DNA of 64,000 nt, taken from an uncultured Bacteroidia bacterium. Lineage in GTDB: Bacteria > Bacteroidota > Bacteroidia > Bacteroidales > Prolixibacteraceae. Made by a program: the position numbers and the translations under genes. The notes under the pieces were generated by a model, which was not told the DNA's origin, made no database searches, and was given only the letters and a program-made list of their open reading frames with translations. The stretch spans positions 1-64,000 of the forward strand of contig CAINLJ010000135.1 in assembly GCA_903850335.1 (NCBI GenBank), given 5' to 3'. Positions 1 through 8,900 of the stretch are shown one piece after another (the first letter of the stretch is position 1; the number at the start of each line of letters is the position of its first letter).

Positions 1-326
1 AACATAGCATTGGGTATAGGTATTAGCCATATTTAAAGGTATTACGGTACGCTGTACCTAATTTGAATATTTTTTTAAAGCATTTTCTACAAATATAAAC
101 GGTGCTCTGCACCATTAAGCATTTATTAACAGGTTTTATCCAATAGAATAAGAAATTGTCATATAAATAGTACCTATCAAATCGTTTAAAGAAAATTAAT
201 GTCCACAACTTTTTTATCTGATCCGTTTGTTTGGTGAATAGCCTGGTTGTAAAACCTGATTCAAAGTAAATAAAAAATTATCTTACTTTTAAAGTAATTT
301 CTTCACTCATTCGTCTACCTGAATAT
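1..326. other. AT-rich intergenic region before the sigma factor gene
   Basis: No convincing gene is present. The only reading frame above 60 codons, on the minus strand at 23-208, has low-complexity composition and runs through both palindromes, so I do not call it. No TAnnTTTG element precedes the sigma factor gene. This would fit an ECF-type autoregulated promoter, but I cannot identify one with confidence. Confidence 0.5.
40..115. repeat. Two copies of a short hairpin-forming palindrome
   Basis: Two 13-base palindromes with 3-base loops lie at 46-58 (GGTAC gct GTACC) and 101-113 (GGTGC tct GCACC). Each is preceded by AC, so both fit ACGGTRCKCTGYACC. The copies differ by an A-T to G-C change on both arms, so the pairing is kept. 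The second copy follows TTTTCTACAAATATAA. They look like REP-type or protein-bound palindromes. No transposase lies in the window. Confidence 0.5.
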
Positions 327-890
327 ATGGACGAATTAATAGCAATACCGATGGTGCAACGACAGCAAAGTATTCAGAATGCTGTACAGGAATATGGAAA
401 GCGTTTGTTTAGTTTCATACGCAGCCGCGTTAAAAGTGACGAAGATGCCGAAGATATTCTGCAGGATGTCTGGTACCAGCTTATTTCAATCATCGATACA
501 CAACCGATCGAACTTTTGAGTTCCTGGCTTTTCAGGGTTAGCAAAAACCGTATTGTGGATAAAAAACGAAAGCAAAAGCCACAATCACTCGAAGATCTGT
601 CTTACACTGACAATGAGGGTGAGATGGTTTTCCCTGAAGCATTGCTGACGGATAGCAGTAATCCTGAGACAGAACTTGAAAGGATGTATTTCAGGGAACT
701 ATTTTATTTGGCTTTGAACGAATTACCCGAAAAACAAAGAGAAGTGTATGTCTGGAACGAGCTGGAAGATCTGACGCTTCAGCAGATCGCTGACAAAACC
801 GGTGAAAGCATTAAGACCATTACTTCACGAAAGCGTTACGCAGTTGCGCACCTGCGAAAACGACTTCAGGAGATGTACAACGATTATTAA
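327..890 (+). CDS. ECF-type RNA polymerase sigma factor
   Basis: This 187-residue protein has the size and two-domain layout of group 4 (ECF) sigma factors. Region 2 lies at about residues 20-90 and contains DEDAEDILQDVWYQL, the usual acidic core-binding segment. Region 4 lies at about 125-180 with LPEKQREVYVWNELEDLT followed by a helix-turn-helix (LQQIADKTGESIKTITSRK). A Q/P/D-rich linker separates them. It would direct RNA polymerase to a small regulon. The next gene starts 19 bases downstream and encodes a small His-rich membrane protein, so that protein is a candidate regulator or signal receiver. No zinc-binding anti-sigma protein of the usual HxxxCxxC type is adjacent. The family assignment is firm; the signal is unknown. 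Confidence 0.93.
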   Translation: MDELIAIPMVQRQQSIQNAVQEYGKRLFSFIRSRVKSDEDAEDILQDVWYQLISIIDTQPIELLSSWLFRVSKNRIVDKKRKQKPQSLEDLSYTDNEGEMVFPEALLTDSSNPETELERMYFRELFYLALNELPEKQREVYVWNELEDLTLQQIADKTGESIKTITSRKRYAVAHLRKRLQEMYNDY

Positions 891-909
891 CAATTAAAAA
901 ATTGAAATC

Positions 910-1263
910 ATGATGAATTATGGACGAGAAAGAGGAAGAAATTTCTGGATAAAGAGAATTATCTTCATGCCGATAGCTATTGCAGCAGGGGTATTTATTT
1001 TCGGAAGTGTAGTAATGCTACTTTGGAACAGCCTGTTACCGGCTGTGTTGGGAGTAAAAATGATTACCTTTTGGCAGGCAATCGGAATACTAGTGTTGTC
1101 GAAAATTCTGTTCGGAGGGTTCTGTGGCCATGGCCGGCACAGATGCCATCACCATGGGCACGACTGGCATGGCAGATGGGCTCATCTTACCCCGGAACAA
1201 AAGGAAAAGATGAAAGCCGAATGGAAAGGCAAATGTTGTGAGCCTGAAGTAAAAGAAGAGTAA
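910..1263 (+). CDS. Small membrane protein with a His-rich cytosolic tail, paired with the ECF sigma factor
   Basis: This 117-residue protein starts with a basic segment, then has two hydrophobic helices (about 17-40 and 50-70), then a soluble tail rich in His and Cys (HRCHHHGHDWHGRWAH near residues 75-90), then LTPEQKEKMK and a CC pair near the end. With the positive-inside rule both termini would be cytosolic. The tail is a plausible site for binding a transition metal. The gene follows the sigma gene by 19 bases and precedes a strong terminator, so the two form an operon. From memory, similar two-helix proteins next to ECF sigma genes recur in Bacteroidota, but I cannot confirm this here. 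A role as metal-responsive partner or anti-sigma factor is inference. Confidence 0.75.
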   Translation: MMNYGRERGRNFWIKRIIFMPIAIAAGVFIFGSVVMLLWNSLLPAVLGVKMITFWQAIGILVLSKILFGGFCGHGRHRCHHHGHDWHGRWAHLTPEQKEKMKAEWKGKCCEPEVKEE

Positions 1264-1279
1264 GATTTGGGCTGTCAAA

Positions 1280-1372
1280 GGTAAAAGTTTATTCTTTTAC
1301 CGATTAGAAAAACCAATAGAGTCAGGCTAAGTATTCCGGAATTATAATCCGGGTCTTAAGTCCTGACTCTTT
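1280..1372 (+). terminator. Structured terminator between the sigma operon and ahpF
   Basis: Two hairpins follow the His-rich gene. The first has an 8-base stem, GGTAAAAG (1280-1287) with CTTTTACC (1294-1301). The second is long: GAGTCAGG (1319-1326) pairs with CCTGACTC (1362-1369), with inner stems TAAG/CTTA and CCGGA (1336-1340)/TCCGG (1348-1352), and is followed by TTTT. It ends against the stop codon of the convergent ahpF, so it may act on both strands. Confidence 0.8.
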
Positions 1373-2929
1373 TCATGCTTTTAATTTGTCTTTTATCCTG
1401 TCTTCAAAGGCAGATAGAGCCGCCTTGGAACCCTCACCCATTGCTATGATTATTTGTTTGAATGGAACGACAGTTACATCGCCAGCAGCATAAACACCAG
1501 CAATATTTGTGCGGCAATATGGATCGGTAATAATCTCGCCAGCCTTGTTCACGGCAACAAGCTCATCGAAAATTGCACTATTGGCTGTTAATCCTATCTG
1601 AACAAAAATCCCATCCAAGTCCTGTTTATGAATCGTTCCTGATATGTGGTCGCGAAACTTAATAGCGGTTACCTTTGATCCGTCTCCCTCGATCGATTGG
1701 GTCTCAACACCAGTAATTACTTTCACATTGGGTAATGCCATAATCTTTTCCTGTAATATGTGATCACCCTTTAATTCAGACATGTACTCCAATATGGTGA
1801 CTTCTGATGCAATTCCCGAAAGGTCAATAGCTGCTTCCAAACCTGAATTTCCACCACCAACTACTGCTACACGTTTACCTTTGTAGAATGGCCCGTCACA
1901 ATGGGCACAAAAAGCCACCCCTGATCCGATATAATCACTTTCACCGGGAATGTTCAGCCGTCTCCAGCTTGCTCCTGTAGCAATGACCAGTGCAGGAGCT
2001 ACCAGGATCTCGCCCAGTGTCGTCCTAACTCGTTTTTGTCCATCCACAAGTTCAATATGTTCTACTTTCCGGTTTCCCAATAAATCGACAGGGTATTCTC
2101 CAAGGTGGTCCCTTAAGCTTCCGGAAAGCTCTAGTCCTGTTGTTTGGGGTACCGAAATCATGTTTTCTATCCCAACTGTCTCACTAACCTGACCGCCAAT
2201 ATTCTCTGCCACTATAGCAACCTTCAGGCCCTTGCGTGCTGAATAAATCGCTGCTGAGACTCCCGCCGGTCCTCCACCTGCAATAATTATGTCGTAATAT
2301 TTTGATTCATTGATTGACACATTGTTTCGCGTGCCGGCTTTCTCCTCAATTTTACTCAATAACTCACCAAGTCCTGAACGACCAATATGAAGCAACTCAC
2401 CATTTACGTAGACCGAAGGAACTGCCTGAATGTTCAGTCTTGCCACCTCTTCTTCGTTTATAGATCCATCTATAATTTCGTGTTGAATGGAGTTATTCAA
2501 AATTGACATAACATTTATTGCCTGTACCACATCCGGACAATTTGTGCAACTAAGTGAGATATAGGTCTTAATATGGATTTTACCTTTTAAGGCTTTAATT
2601 CGGTTGACAATTACTCCGTCAGGAATATTCCTTCCTATCCCATCCATATTCAAAATGGCTAACAGTAAAGAACTAAACTCGTGACCAGTAGGAATTGCGC
2701 GAAAGATGATCGAAGATTTTTTCCCTCCCTTCAAAATAGAAAATGCAAGACCTTCTCCATCTGCAATTTTACAATCAATTTTGGCAGAGCATGTTGCTAC
2801 ATCCTCAAGAAGTATTCTAAGTTCCTCTTTGTTTGGATGTGAGGGACTAATCTCAATGAAGAATGTATAATTCTCTTTTAATCCTGCCAAAAGTGACTTT
2901 ACCTGATTTTTTAATTCTTGTTCTAACAT
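1373..2929 (-). CDS. ahpF: Alkyl hydroperoxide reductase subunit F (NADH:peroxiredoxin reductase)
   Basis: AhpF passes electrons from NADH through FAD and two disulfides to AhpC, which reduces H2O2 and organic peroxides in the cytosol. The 518-residue length matches the family. The N-terminal tandem thioredoxin-fold region carries the redox pair in CTNC (Cys128/Cys131). The thioredoxin-reductase-like part has the FAD motif GGGPAG (218-223), the second redox pair in CAHC (Cys341/Cys344) and the pyridine nucleotide motif VVGGGNSG near 357. All catalytic residues are present. It lies 65 bases downstream of ahpC on the same strand with a hairpin between them, which could set a lower ahpF level. 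oxyR diverges upstream of ahpC, so peroxide induction is expected. Confidence 0.97.
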   Translation of the reverse strand: MLEQELKNQVKSLLAGLKENYTFFIEISPSHPNKEELRILLEDVATCSAKIDCKIADGEGLAFSILKGGKKSSIIFRAIPTGHEFSSLLLAILNMDGIGRNIPDGVIVNRIKALKGKIHIKTYISLSCTNCPDVVQAINVMSILNNSIQHEIIDGSINEEEVARLNIQAVPSVYVNGELLHIGRSGLGELLSKIEEKAGTRNNVSINESKYYDIIIAGGGPAGVSAAIYSARKGLKVAIVAENIGGQVSETVGIENMISVPQTTGLELSGSLRDHLGEYPVDLLGNRKVEHIELVDGQKRVRTTLGEILVAPALVIATGASWRRLNIPGESDYIGSGVAFCAHCDGPFYKGKRVAVVGGGNSGLEAAIDLSGIASEVTILEYMSELKGDHILQEKIMALPNVKVITGVETQSIEGDGSKVTAIKFRDHISGTIHKQDLDGIFVQIGLTANSAIFDELVAVNKAGEIITDPYCRTNIAGVYAAGDVTVVPFKQIIIAMGEGSKAALSAFEDRIKDKLKA

Positions 2930-2944
2930 AATTTTAAGATTAAA

Positions 2945-2976
2945 TACAGGGAGAGTTCCGCGGGATTCTCCCTGTA
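2945..2976 (-). promoter_or_regulatory. Intercistronic hairpin between ahpC and ahpF
   Basis: A perfect 10-base stem, TACAGGGAGA (2945-2954) with TCTCCCTGTA (2967-2976), closes a 12-base loop containing CCGCGG. In the minus-strand transcript it sits between the ahpC stop and the ahpF start and is followed by UUUAAUCUU rather than a strong U run. It may act as a partial terminator or an RNA-stabilising element that gives more AhpC than AhpF. Confidence 0.6.
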
Positions 2977-2994
2977 CTGATTAATTCTGATTAG

Positions 2995-3558
2995 TTAAAT
3001 TTTTCCAATAAGATCAATGCTGGGTTTCAAGGTTTGTGATCCCTCCTTCCATTTTGCTGGGCAGGCCTCGGATGGATGACTTGCAACAAACTGGAGGGCC
3101 TGAAGCCTTCTGTATAAATCGTCGGCATTACGTCCAATGTTGCCGGCTACTACTTCATAAGCAACAACCTTTCCCTCCGGATTGACGATAAACGTACCAC
3201 GTTCGGCAAGTCCGTCTTCCTCAATTAGTACATCAAAGCCCCTCGCTAACACAGCTGTCGGATCAGCTAGCATCGGGTAAGTAACCTTTTTGATTGCATC
3301 AGATGTGTCGTGCCATGCCTTATGAACGAAATGAGTGTCGCACGATACAGAGTAAATTTCGCAATTCGCTGCCTTAAATTCACCATATTTATTTGCCAGA
3401 TCCTCCAACTCAGTGGGACAAACAAATGTAAAATCGGCCGGATAAAAGAAGAATACTGACCATTTACCTAAAACATCATTTTTTGTAACAACTTTAAATT
3501 CATTGTTTGTAAAAGCCTGAACTTTAAAGTCTGCGATTTCTTTTCCAATTTGTGACAT
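2995..3558 (-). CDS. ahpC: Alkyl hydroperoxide reductase subunit C (2-Cys peroxiredoxin)
   Basis: This 187-residue typical 2-Cys peroxiredoxin reduces peroxides with its peroxidatic cysteine, Cys47 in FTFVCPTE, and forms an intersubunit disulfide with the resolving cysteine, Cys166 in EACPAKW. The disulfide is then reduced by AhpF, encoded next. The length and both motifs match the AhpC/Prx1 group. A strong Bacteroidota promoter lies 60-90 bases upstream, in the shared region with the divergent oxyR gene. The arrangement oxyR-ahpC-ahpF indicates a self-contained peroxide defence operon. Nothing is missing or unusual in the sequence. Confidence 0.98.
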   Translation of the reverse strand: MSQIGKEIADFKVQAFTNNEFKVVTKNDVLGKWSVFFFYPADFTFVCPTELEDLANKYGEFKAANCEIYSVSCDTHFVHKAWHDTSDAIKKVTYPMLADPTAVLARGFDVLIEEDGLAERGTFIVNPEGKVVAYEVVAGNIGRNADDLYRRLQALQFVASHPSEACPAKWKEGSQTLKPSIDLIGKI

Positions 3559-3615
3559 AATCTTTAATTTTTAAGTTACTAATAATTTGTTTTTGATAAT
3601 TAAATTTTGATGATG

Positions 3616-3647
3616 CAAACATAGATCACTCAATTTTATGAATCAAA
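3616..3647 (-). promoter_or_regulatory. ahpC promoter (TTTG-N20-TATGTTTG)
   Basis: On the minus strand, TTTG (3647-3644) is followed after 20 bases by TATGTTTG (3623-3616). Both boxes match the Bacteroidota -33/-7 consensus exactly. Initiation would fall near 3610, leaving a leader of about 50 bases. OxyR encoded by the divergent gene would be expected to bind just upstream, between 3650 and 3720, where the sequence is AT-rich; I cannot define the operator. Confidence 0.75.
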
Positions 3648-3774
3648 CAGATAATTTATATATGATTATTGATAAAAACGATTGAAATAATTGAAATCTT
3701 CCCTGGATATTCATTTATTTTTATCTTTACATCAGCCAATTGAGATATCAGAAAGAAATTGTAAAATTCAATAG

Positions 3775-4698
3775 ATGACCCTTCAACAGCTGGAATATGT
3801 CATAGCACTCGATACAACGCGTCATTTTGTACGTGCTGCTGAATTGTGCGGAGTTACTCAGTCTACATTGAGTACAATGATCCAGAAGCTTGAAGATGAG
3901 TTGGGTGCTCGCATCTTTGACCGTTCAGCCCACCCGATTGTTCCGACAGAAGTTGGTGCCCTTTTGATAAAACAGGCGCAGGTGATTCTTTTTAATGTCA
4001 GACAGCTGAATGAACAGATCATTGCTCAAAAAGGTTCTTTAAGCGGCTCCCTCCTGCTTGCTGTGATTCCCACTGTGGCTCCCTATCTTTTACCAGGATT
4101 TATTTCAACTTTTCGGAAGGATTTCCCTGACGTTTCTCTTAAAATAGTTGAGATGCATACAGAATCAATCGTAGAGAAATTGCACACTGCCGGAGTTGAC
4201 ATTGCAATTTTGTCTACGCCCCTTGATGATCCCAAGTTACTTGAGGTTCCTCTGTATTATGAAAAATTTGTTGCATACATTTCTCCCAATGAACCGATTT
4301 ATGCTCTTGAAGAGGTTTCAACGAATGAGATGCCTGCGGATCATCTCTGGGTTCTGGAAGAAGGACATTGCTTAAGAAATCAGGTACTTAATTTCTGCGA
4401 AAATAAAACCCACATATCCATGTACGAAGCAGGAAGTATTGAAACATTAGTGAAGATAGTGGATTTGAATGGTGGTTACACGGTTATTCCGGAGTTGCAT
4501 ACGGACTTATTAACAGAAATGCAGAGACTTAATCTCAGGAAGATAGTTCGACCGGAAGCCACACGGGAGATAGGTCTTGCTGTACGCCACGACTATGTCC
4601 GTGAGGGTTTAATGAATGCTGTTGCTGGTACAATAAGACAAATTATTCCTTCCCATATGCTGAATGCCCGTCTGAAAAAGTTTGCTATCCGTTTATAA
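3775..4698 (+). CDS. oxyR: Hydrogen peroxide-sensing LysR-family regulator OxyR
   Basis: This 307-residue LysR-type regulator has a winged helix-turn-helix at about 1-60 (QLEYVIALDTTRHFVRAAEL) and a periplasmic-binding-protein-like sensor domain at about 90-300. The sensor has GHCLRNQVLNFC, placing cysteines at 199 and 208, the same numbers and spacing as the redox-active pair of Escherichia coli OxyR. Peroxide should therefore form a disulfide that switches DNA binding. The gene diverges from ahpC with a 216-base intergenic region that holds the ahpC promoter. A TATCTTTA box at 3725-3732 is a weak candidate for its own -7 element. Recognition as OxyR rather than a generic LysR protein rests on the cysteine pair and the context. 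Confidence 0.95.
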   Translation: MTLQQLEYVIALDTTRHFVRAAELCGVTQSTLSTMIQKLEDELGARIFDRSAHPIVPTEVGALLIKQAQVILFNVRQLNEQIIAQKGSLSGSLLLAVIPTVAPYLLPGFISTFRKDFPDVSLKIVEMHTESIVEKLHTAGVDIAILSTPLDDPKLLEVPLYYEKFVAYISPNEPIYALEEVSTNEMPADHLWVLEEGHCLRNQVLNFCENKTHISMYEAGSIETLVKIVDLNGGYTVIPELHTDLLTEMQRLNLRKIVRPEATREIGLAVRHDYVREGLMNAVAGTIRQIIPSHMLNARLKKFAIRL

Positions 4699-4800
4699 TT
4701 CTTTAACTCTTGTCAATTACGTTAAGTCAGTCAACCCTTGCGTTAAACTTTCAGAGCAGAACGGTTATACATTGATCCGGATCTTGTCTGATTAATCTTT

Positions 4801-4830
4801 TAGATTTGATATTTATAAGTGATTATAAAT
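4801..4830 (+). promoter_or_regulatory. TAGATTTG element and inverted repeat upstream of the 90-residue gene
   Basis: TAGATTTG (4801-4808) matches the Bacteroidota -7 box. Directly after it lies a perfect inverted repeat, ATTTATAA (4811-4818), gtga, TTATAAAT (4823-4830), which extends outward to TTAGAT/ATCTAA if a 7-base bulge is allowed. The repeat covers the expected start of transcription, so it could be an operator or a 5' hairpin. A separate palindrome, GATCCGGATC, lies at 4774-4783. No good -33 box is seen. Confidence 0.45.
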
Positions 4831-4843
4831 CTAATTTATCAAG

Positions 4844-5116
4844 ATGAACAGCAAGGATTTGCAAATAAAAACTCTGGAGGAAATTTTCAGAACCCCGTCC
4901 TATGCACCAATCTTCAAACAAAATCCGCATTATTGCATCAATCGGTTTGCTGACCTAACACCCTATATCTCTTTTAAAGACCTCCTGAATAATAAGATAC
5001 TAATACGAGGTTGTCCGATTGGTCGAGGAAATTTCGTAGACTTGGGAAGCCGGGAGATAATTGTTGAATATGATACCATTGAAGAGCTTGTAAATGATGG
5101 GTGGATACTTGATTGA
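4844..5116 (+). CDS. Small protein of unknown function upstream of the LytTR regulator
   Basis: I do not recognise this 90-residue protein. It has no signal peptide or membrane helix. It has charged N- and C-terminal parts, two cysteines (in PHYCIN and RGCPIG), and an acidic end (EYDTIEELVNDGWILD). A possible -7 box and inverted repeat precede it, and it lies 51 bases upstream of the response regulator gene on the same strand, so co-transcription with the two-component pair is possible. The codon use looks like that of its neighbours. A minus-strand frame overlaps it but starts within the response regulator and is less plausible. It is probably a real gene of narrow distribution. Confidence 0.6.
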   Translation: MNSKDLQIKTLEEIFRTPSYAPIFKQNPHYCINRFADLTPYISFKDLLNNKILIRGCPIGRGNFVDLGSREIIVEYDTIEELVNDGWILD

Positions 5117-5167
5117 AGCTAGCCTAATTATTCCGATATTTGTAAAAATGCCATTAACCTCCGATAA

Positions 5168-5920
5168 ATGATAAGCTGCGTTATTATCGATGATGAAAAA
5201 CCTGCCAGGGATGCACTTGAGCTTATGCTTGCGCGATATTTCCCCGAAAAGATAAAAGTCGTTGGCAAGGCAGAATCGCTCAAGGAGGGAGTTTTCAGTA
5301 TTTACAAGCACAAGCCTGAACTCGTGTTCCTTGATATTGAGATGCCTGATGAGAAAGGGTTTGAGCTATTTAACTACTTTCAGCAAATTACATTTTCGGT
5401 TATATTCACCACCGCTTACAAAGAACATGCTATTAAAGCAATCAAACTGGCCGCACTGGATTATATCCTCAAGCCTGTTAGCGTCGAAAACCTAAGGGAG
5501 TCGATAGTGTTGTACGAAAAGCGTAAGATGTCCGGTATCTCTGCTGAAAATGTTGAGAAACTTATAAGTGTTATCAATCCTGTTTCAACGCCTGTTGCAA
5601 AGATTGCACTTCCTACCTTTCAGGGTTTTCAATTTGAGAAAGTGAACTCAATACTCTACTGTGAAGCAGACCAGAATTATACAAAGGTACACACCATAGA
5701 TGGAGGAGAACTGCTGATCTCCAAACCACTTAATGCCATCGAAAGCCTGCTTCCCGAAACTATCTTTTACAGGATTCATAAATCCCATCTGGTTAACCTG
5801 AATTATATAAAATCCTATAGCCGGACAGAGGGTATCCATGTAGTTCTTGAAGATGGGACCAAACTGGATGTAGCAACCCGTCGTAATGATGATTTTATTA
5901 AGGTATTAATACACAGATAA
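5168..5920 (+). CDS. LytTR-family response regulator
   Basis: This 250-residue protein has a receiver domain (about 1-120) with the acidic pair in IIDDE, the phospho-acceptor Asp56 in VFLDIEMPD, and TTAY and LKP for the switch Thr and Lys. A C-terminal LytTR DNA-binding domain (about 145-250) contains the usual FYRIHKSHLVNLNYI segment. It is the cytosolic output of the sensor kinase encoded 17 bases downstream, which is of the LytS-type His_kinase class that normally pairs with LytTR regulators. The target is probably a nearby transport or exopolymer operon, but no target site is visible. Confidence 0.93.
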   Translation: MISCVIIDDEKPARDALELMLARYFPEKIKVVGKAESLKEGVFSIYKHKPELVFLDIEMPDEKGFELFNYFQQITFSVIFTTAYKEHAIKAIKLAALDYILKPVSVENLRESIVLYEKRKMSGISAENVEKLISVINPVSTPVAKIALPTFQGFQFEKVNSILYCEADQNYTKVHTIDGGELLISKPLNAIESLLPETIFYRIHKSHLVNLNYIKSYSRTEGIHVVLEDGTKLDVATRRNDDFIKVLIHR

Positions 5921-5937
5921 GGGGCAGAGAACTATTC

Positions 5938-8900
5938 ATGATAAAAAAAAACTGCAAATCTGACAGGTTGAATGGCATATTTCTCATATTTGCCCGCCTG
6001 ATTCTGCTTTATGGTTGTCTTCATCCAAACTTTCTCAAGGCCCAATCCTATCCGACCCGTCATTTCACAATGAAGGATGGTCTGCCCAGCATGTCTATTC
6101 GGTCTGTTTATAAAGATACAAAAGGCTTACTCTGGTTAGGAACTGATGCTGGTCTTTGCTCGTTTGATGGCAAATCATTCCGGATTTTCAAATCTTCTGA
6201 AGGGATGACTGCCAGCCAGATTTGGGCAATAGCCGAAGACGAAGAGGGCAACATGTGGTTCGGTAGTCATGGCGAGGGTTTGTTCAGATTTGATGGCAGA
6301 CATTTTGTGCGGTTTACAAAAAAAAACGGACTGGCTGACAATCGTATCAGGGTTCTTTGCTATTCAAAAAACTTTCATAGTCTCATTGCAGGAGGTTATG
6401 ATGGAATTAGCACCATCAAGGGGGAGCGTATTACGTGTTCGCCGGGAACCTTATATCCTAAAAACATGATATTTAGCTGTGTGACTAGTCTGATGGATGC
6501 AGGGAAATTCATTTATATCACTACATATAGCCATTCCAGTCCCATTCGTTATTACCCTGATCAAAATAAGTACATTAGTGTTCACGATAGCGGAGTTTAT
6601 TATCCAAGCCATAGTTTCTCCGCGTGTATTACCTCGAAGGGGGATACTATTTTCTCCCTTACCAACAAAGGGGCATATATCTATAAAAAGGATTGTATTA
6701 TTAAAAATGACACACTCGGCCAGATATTTGGTATATCCGAAGACAGGAGGGGGGATCTCTGGATGGCCGGCTGGTCAGTTCCAGGCATGAATCTGAAGGG
6801 TGGTGTGTTCAGATACAATGGGAATACTTTTCGCAATTACAAAAATTCTTTTGGCATCACCGATGGGGAGGTTTGGACTGTCTATTGTGACCGCGAACAG
6901 GATATTCTTTGGGTCGGTACCCTCAATGAGGGGTTGTTCATGATTCCGTTCACAGGTATCTCTGCATATCCAGCCTCTTATTTTAACCTTCAGCACCAGA
7001 AAATCAATGACTTGTTCATAGATTCAAGGAATACACTATGGATTTCGGGAAACCATGAACTAATAAGAATGTCGTCCAATGGAAGATTTTCGTTTATGGA
7101 TAAACATCAGATGATTTTATCTTACAGACAGCAGTGGAAAACATTTAAACCCCGCCCTTACAATAAGCTATTATCGGATGAGAGGGAAGCCTTGAAACTG
7201 AGTATAAATTTACTTCCTGAATTTGAAAAACGGGAGGAGTTTGATTTTCATTCTGTTATTGAGGATCAGGATCATAATTATCTATTTTATACCCGATTGG
7301 GAAATTTTTATATTGATGAAGGGAATAATAAGACAGAATACCTTGGTGTGAATGATGCACTGGCTCAGCTTGCAATTACAGGAAGAGATACTCTGATTTT
7401 TGCCGGATGGGGTTGGACCTATCTTCTTCCAAAATATCGTGTTCCGCCTGATAAGAAATATAATTATATGGATTTCGGGTCACCTTTGTATGTTAACTTT
7501 TCCAAAGAAAGGAGTCCAAGGGATGTTAACCGGATTTTGGTTCACGGCAACAGGTGCTGGTATACCTCTTGGGTTAGTGGATTGTGGATGAGCCATGGGA
7601 TGCACCTTGTCAACTTCAACAAAGCAGATTCAACAATAAGCAATGACCTGAATGATGTCTGCTTTGACAAAAAGGAGCATGTCATCTTCGGCTCAAATAC
7701 CGGGGAGATTTGTATTGCTACCTACGAAGATAGCAAGTTGAAAATTAACTATCGTATAAATAGTGATAATGGATTACAAGGCAACTCTGTATCATGGCTT
7801 TTAGCTGATCAGAATGGAAAATTATGGGCTGGCACGAATAAGGGATTGAATTGTATCGACCTGGACCTGCTTTACCGTACGGGCAAATATGTCATCCGTT
7901 TTATGGATGAAGAAGATGGATATACAGGGCAATCCTCCAAAAAAGGAGTTATGGATCAGGAAGGCATTCTTTGGATAGCGGCTGACGACCAGCTTATACG
8001 GCTGGATACCAAAAGTTATCATTCTTCAGATTCCATCACAGGTAAAATTATTCTGAAGGCTTTGGAGATCAATGGAATTCCTGCTGATAGTACGCAGGAA
8101 ACGAGATTGATTCCCGGGACACCGCTTCAATCTGGTCAGCTTAGGCTGAAATACTCCGAAAACGATCTGTCCTTTTTCTACGATATTCTGAATTACAGCA
8201 ATCCCGGGAAGGAGAGGTTCCGCTACATGCTTAAGGGATATGACGAAACCTGGAATCGTTGGGGAACAGGCAGAAAAGCAGTTTACACAAACCTCCCATC
8301 AGGCGAATATACCTTTTGTGTTGAAGCTCTCAATTTACGTTCTCTTGCTTACATATTACCCCTTGAGTTAAAATTTACAATCCGTCATCCCTGGTGGGGG
8401 TTGTGGTATCTGCAGGTTCTTGTTTTGATACTTTCATTGGCATTATTTGTCCTTATTGTAAGGAAGTATATTGAAATTTTGAGGAAGAGGGAACGCAATA
8501 AATCAGAAATCGAAAAAAAATTGGTGCAATTGGAGATGCAGGCCTTACAAGCCCAGATGAATCCTCATTTTATTTTTAATTGTGTCAATGGTATTCAGTA
8601 TTATGTTCTTGCAAATAAAATGGATGAAGTATTATCCTACCTTTCTGATTTTTCAAAAGTTGTCAGGGAGTCCCTTGCAAATGCGACACTTCGCATGATC
8701 TCACTTGAGCAGGAAATAGATTTTTTGAACAGCTATCTAAAGCTTGAAAAAATGCGTTTCCCCGACAAATTTCAATATGATATTCAATGTATCAATTTAG
8801 ATCGGGATAGTTTGATACTTTTCCCTCCAATGCTTATTCAACCTTACGCCGAAAACTCCATACGGCATGGATTTGGACAACTTACGAGGAACGGATATCT

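Noticed and set aside
23-208. 61-codon minus-strand frame at the window start
   Set aside because: Low-complexity, Phe/Lys/Tyr-rich content from AT-rich DNA; it runs through both palindromes and has no promoter or family resemblance.
5000-5311. 103-codon minus-strand frame
   Set aside because: Antisense to the 90-residue gene and the start of the response regulator; the plus-strand receiver domain is clearly real.
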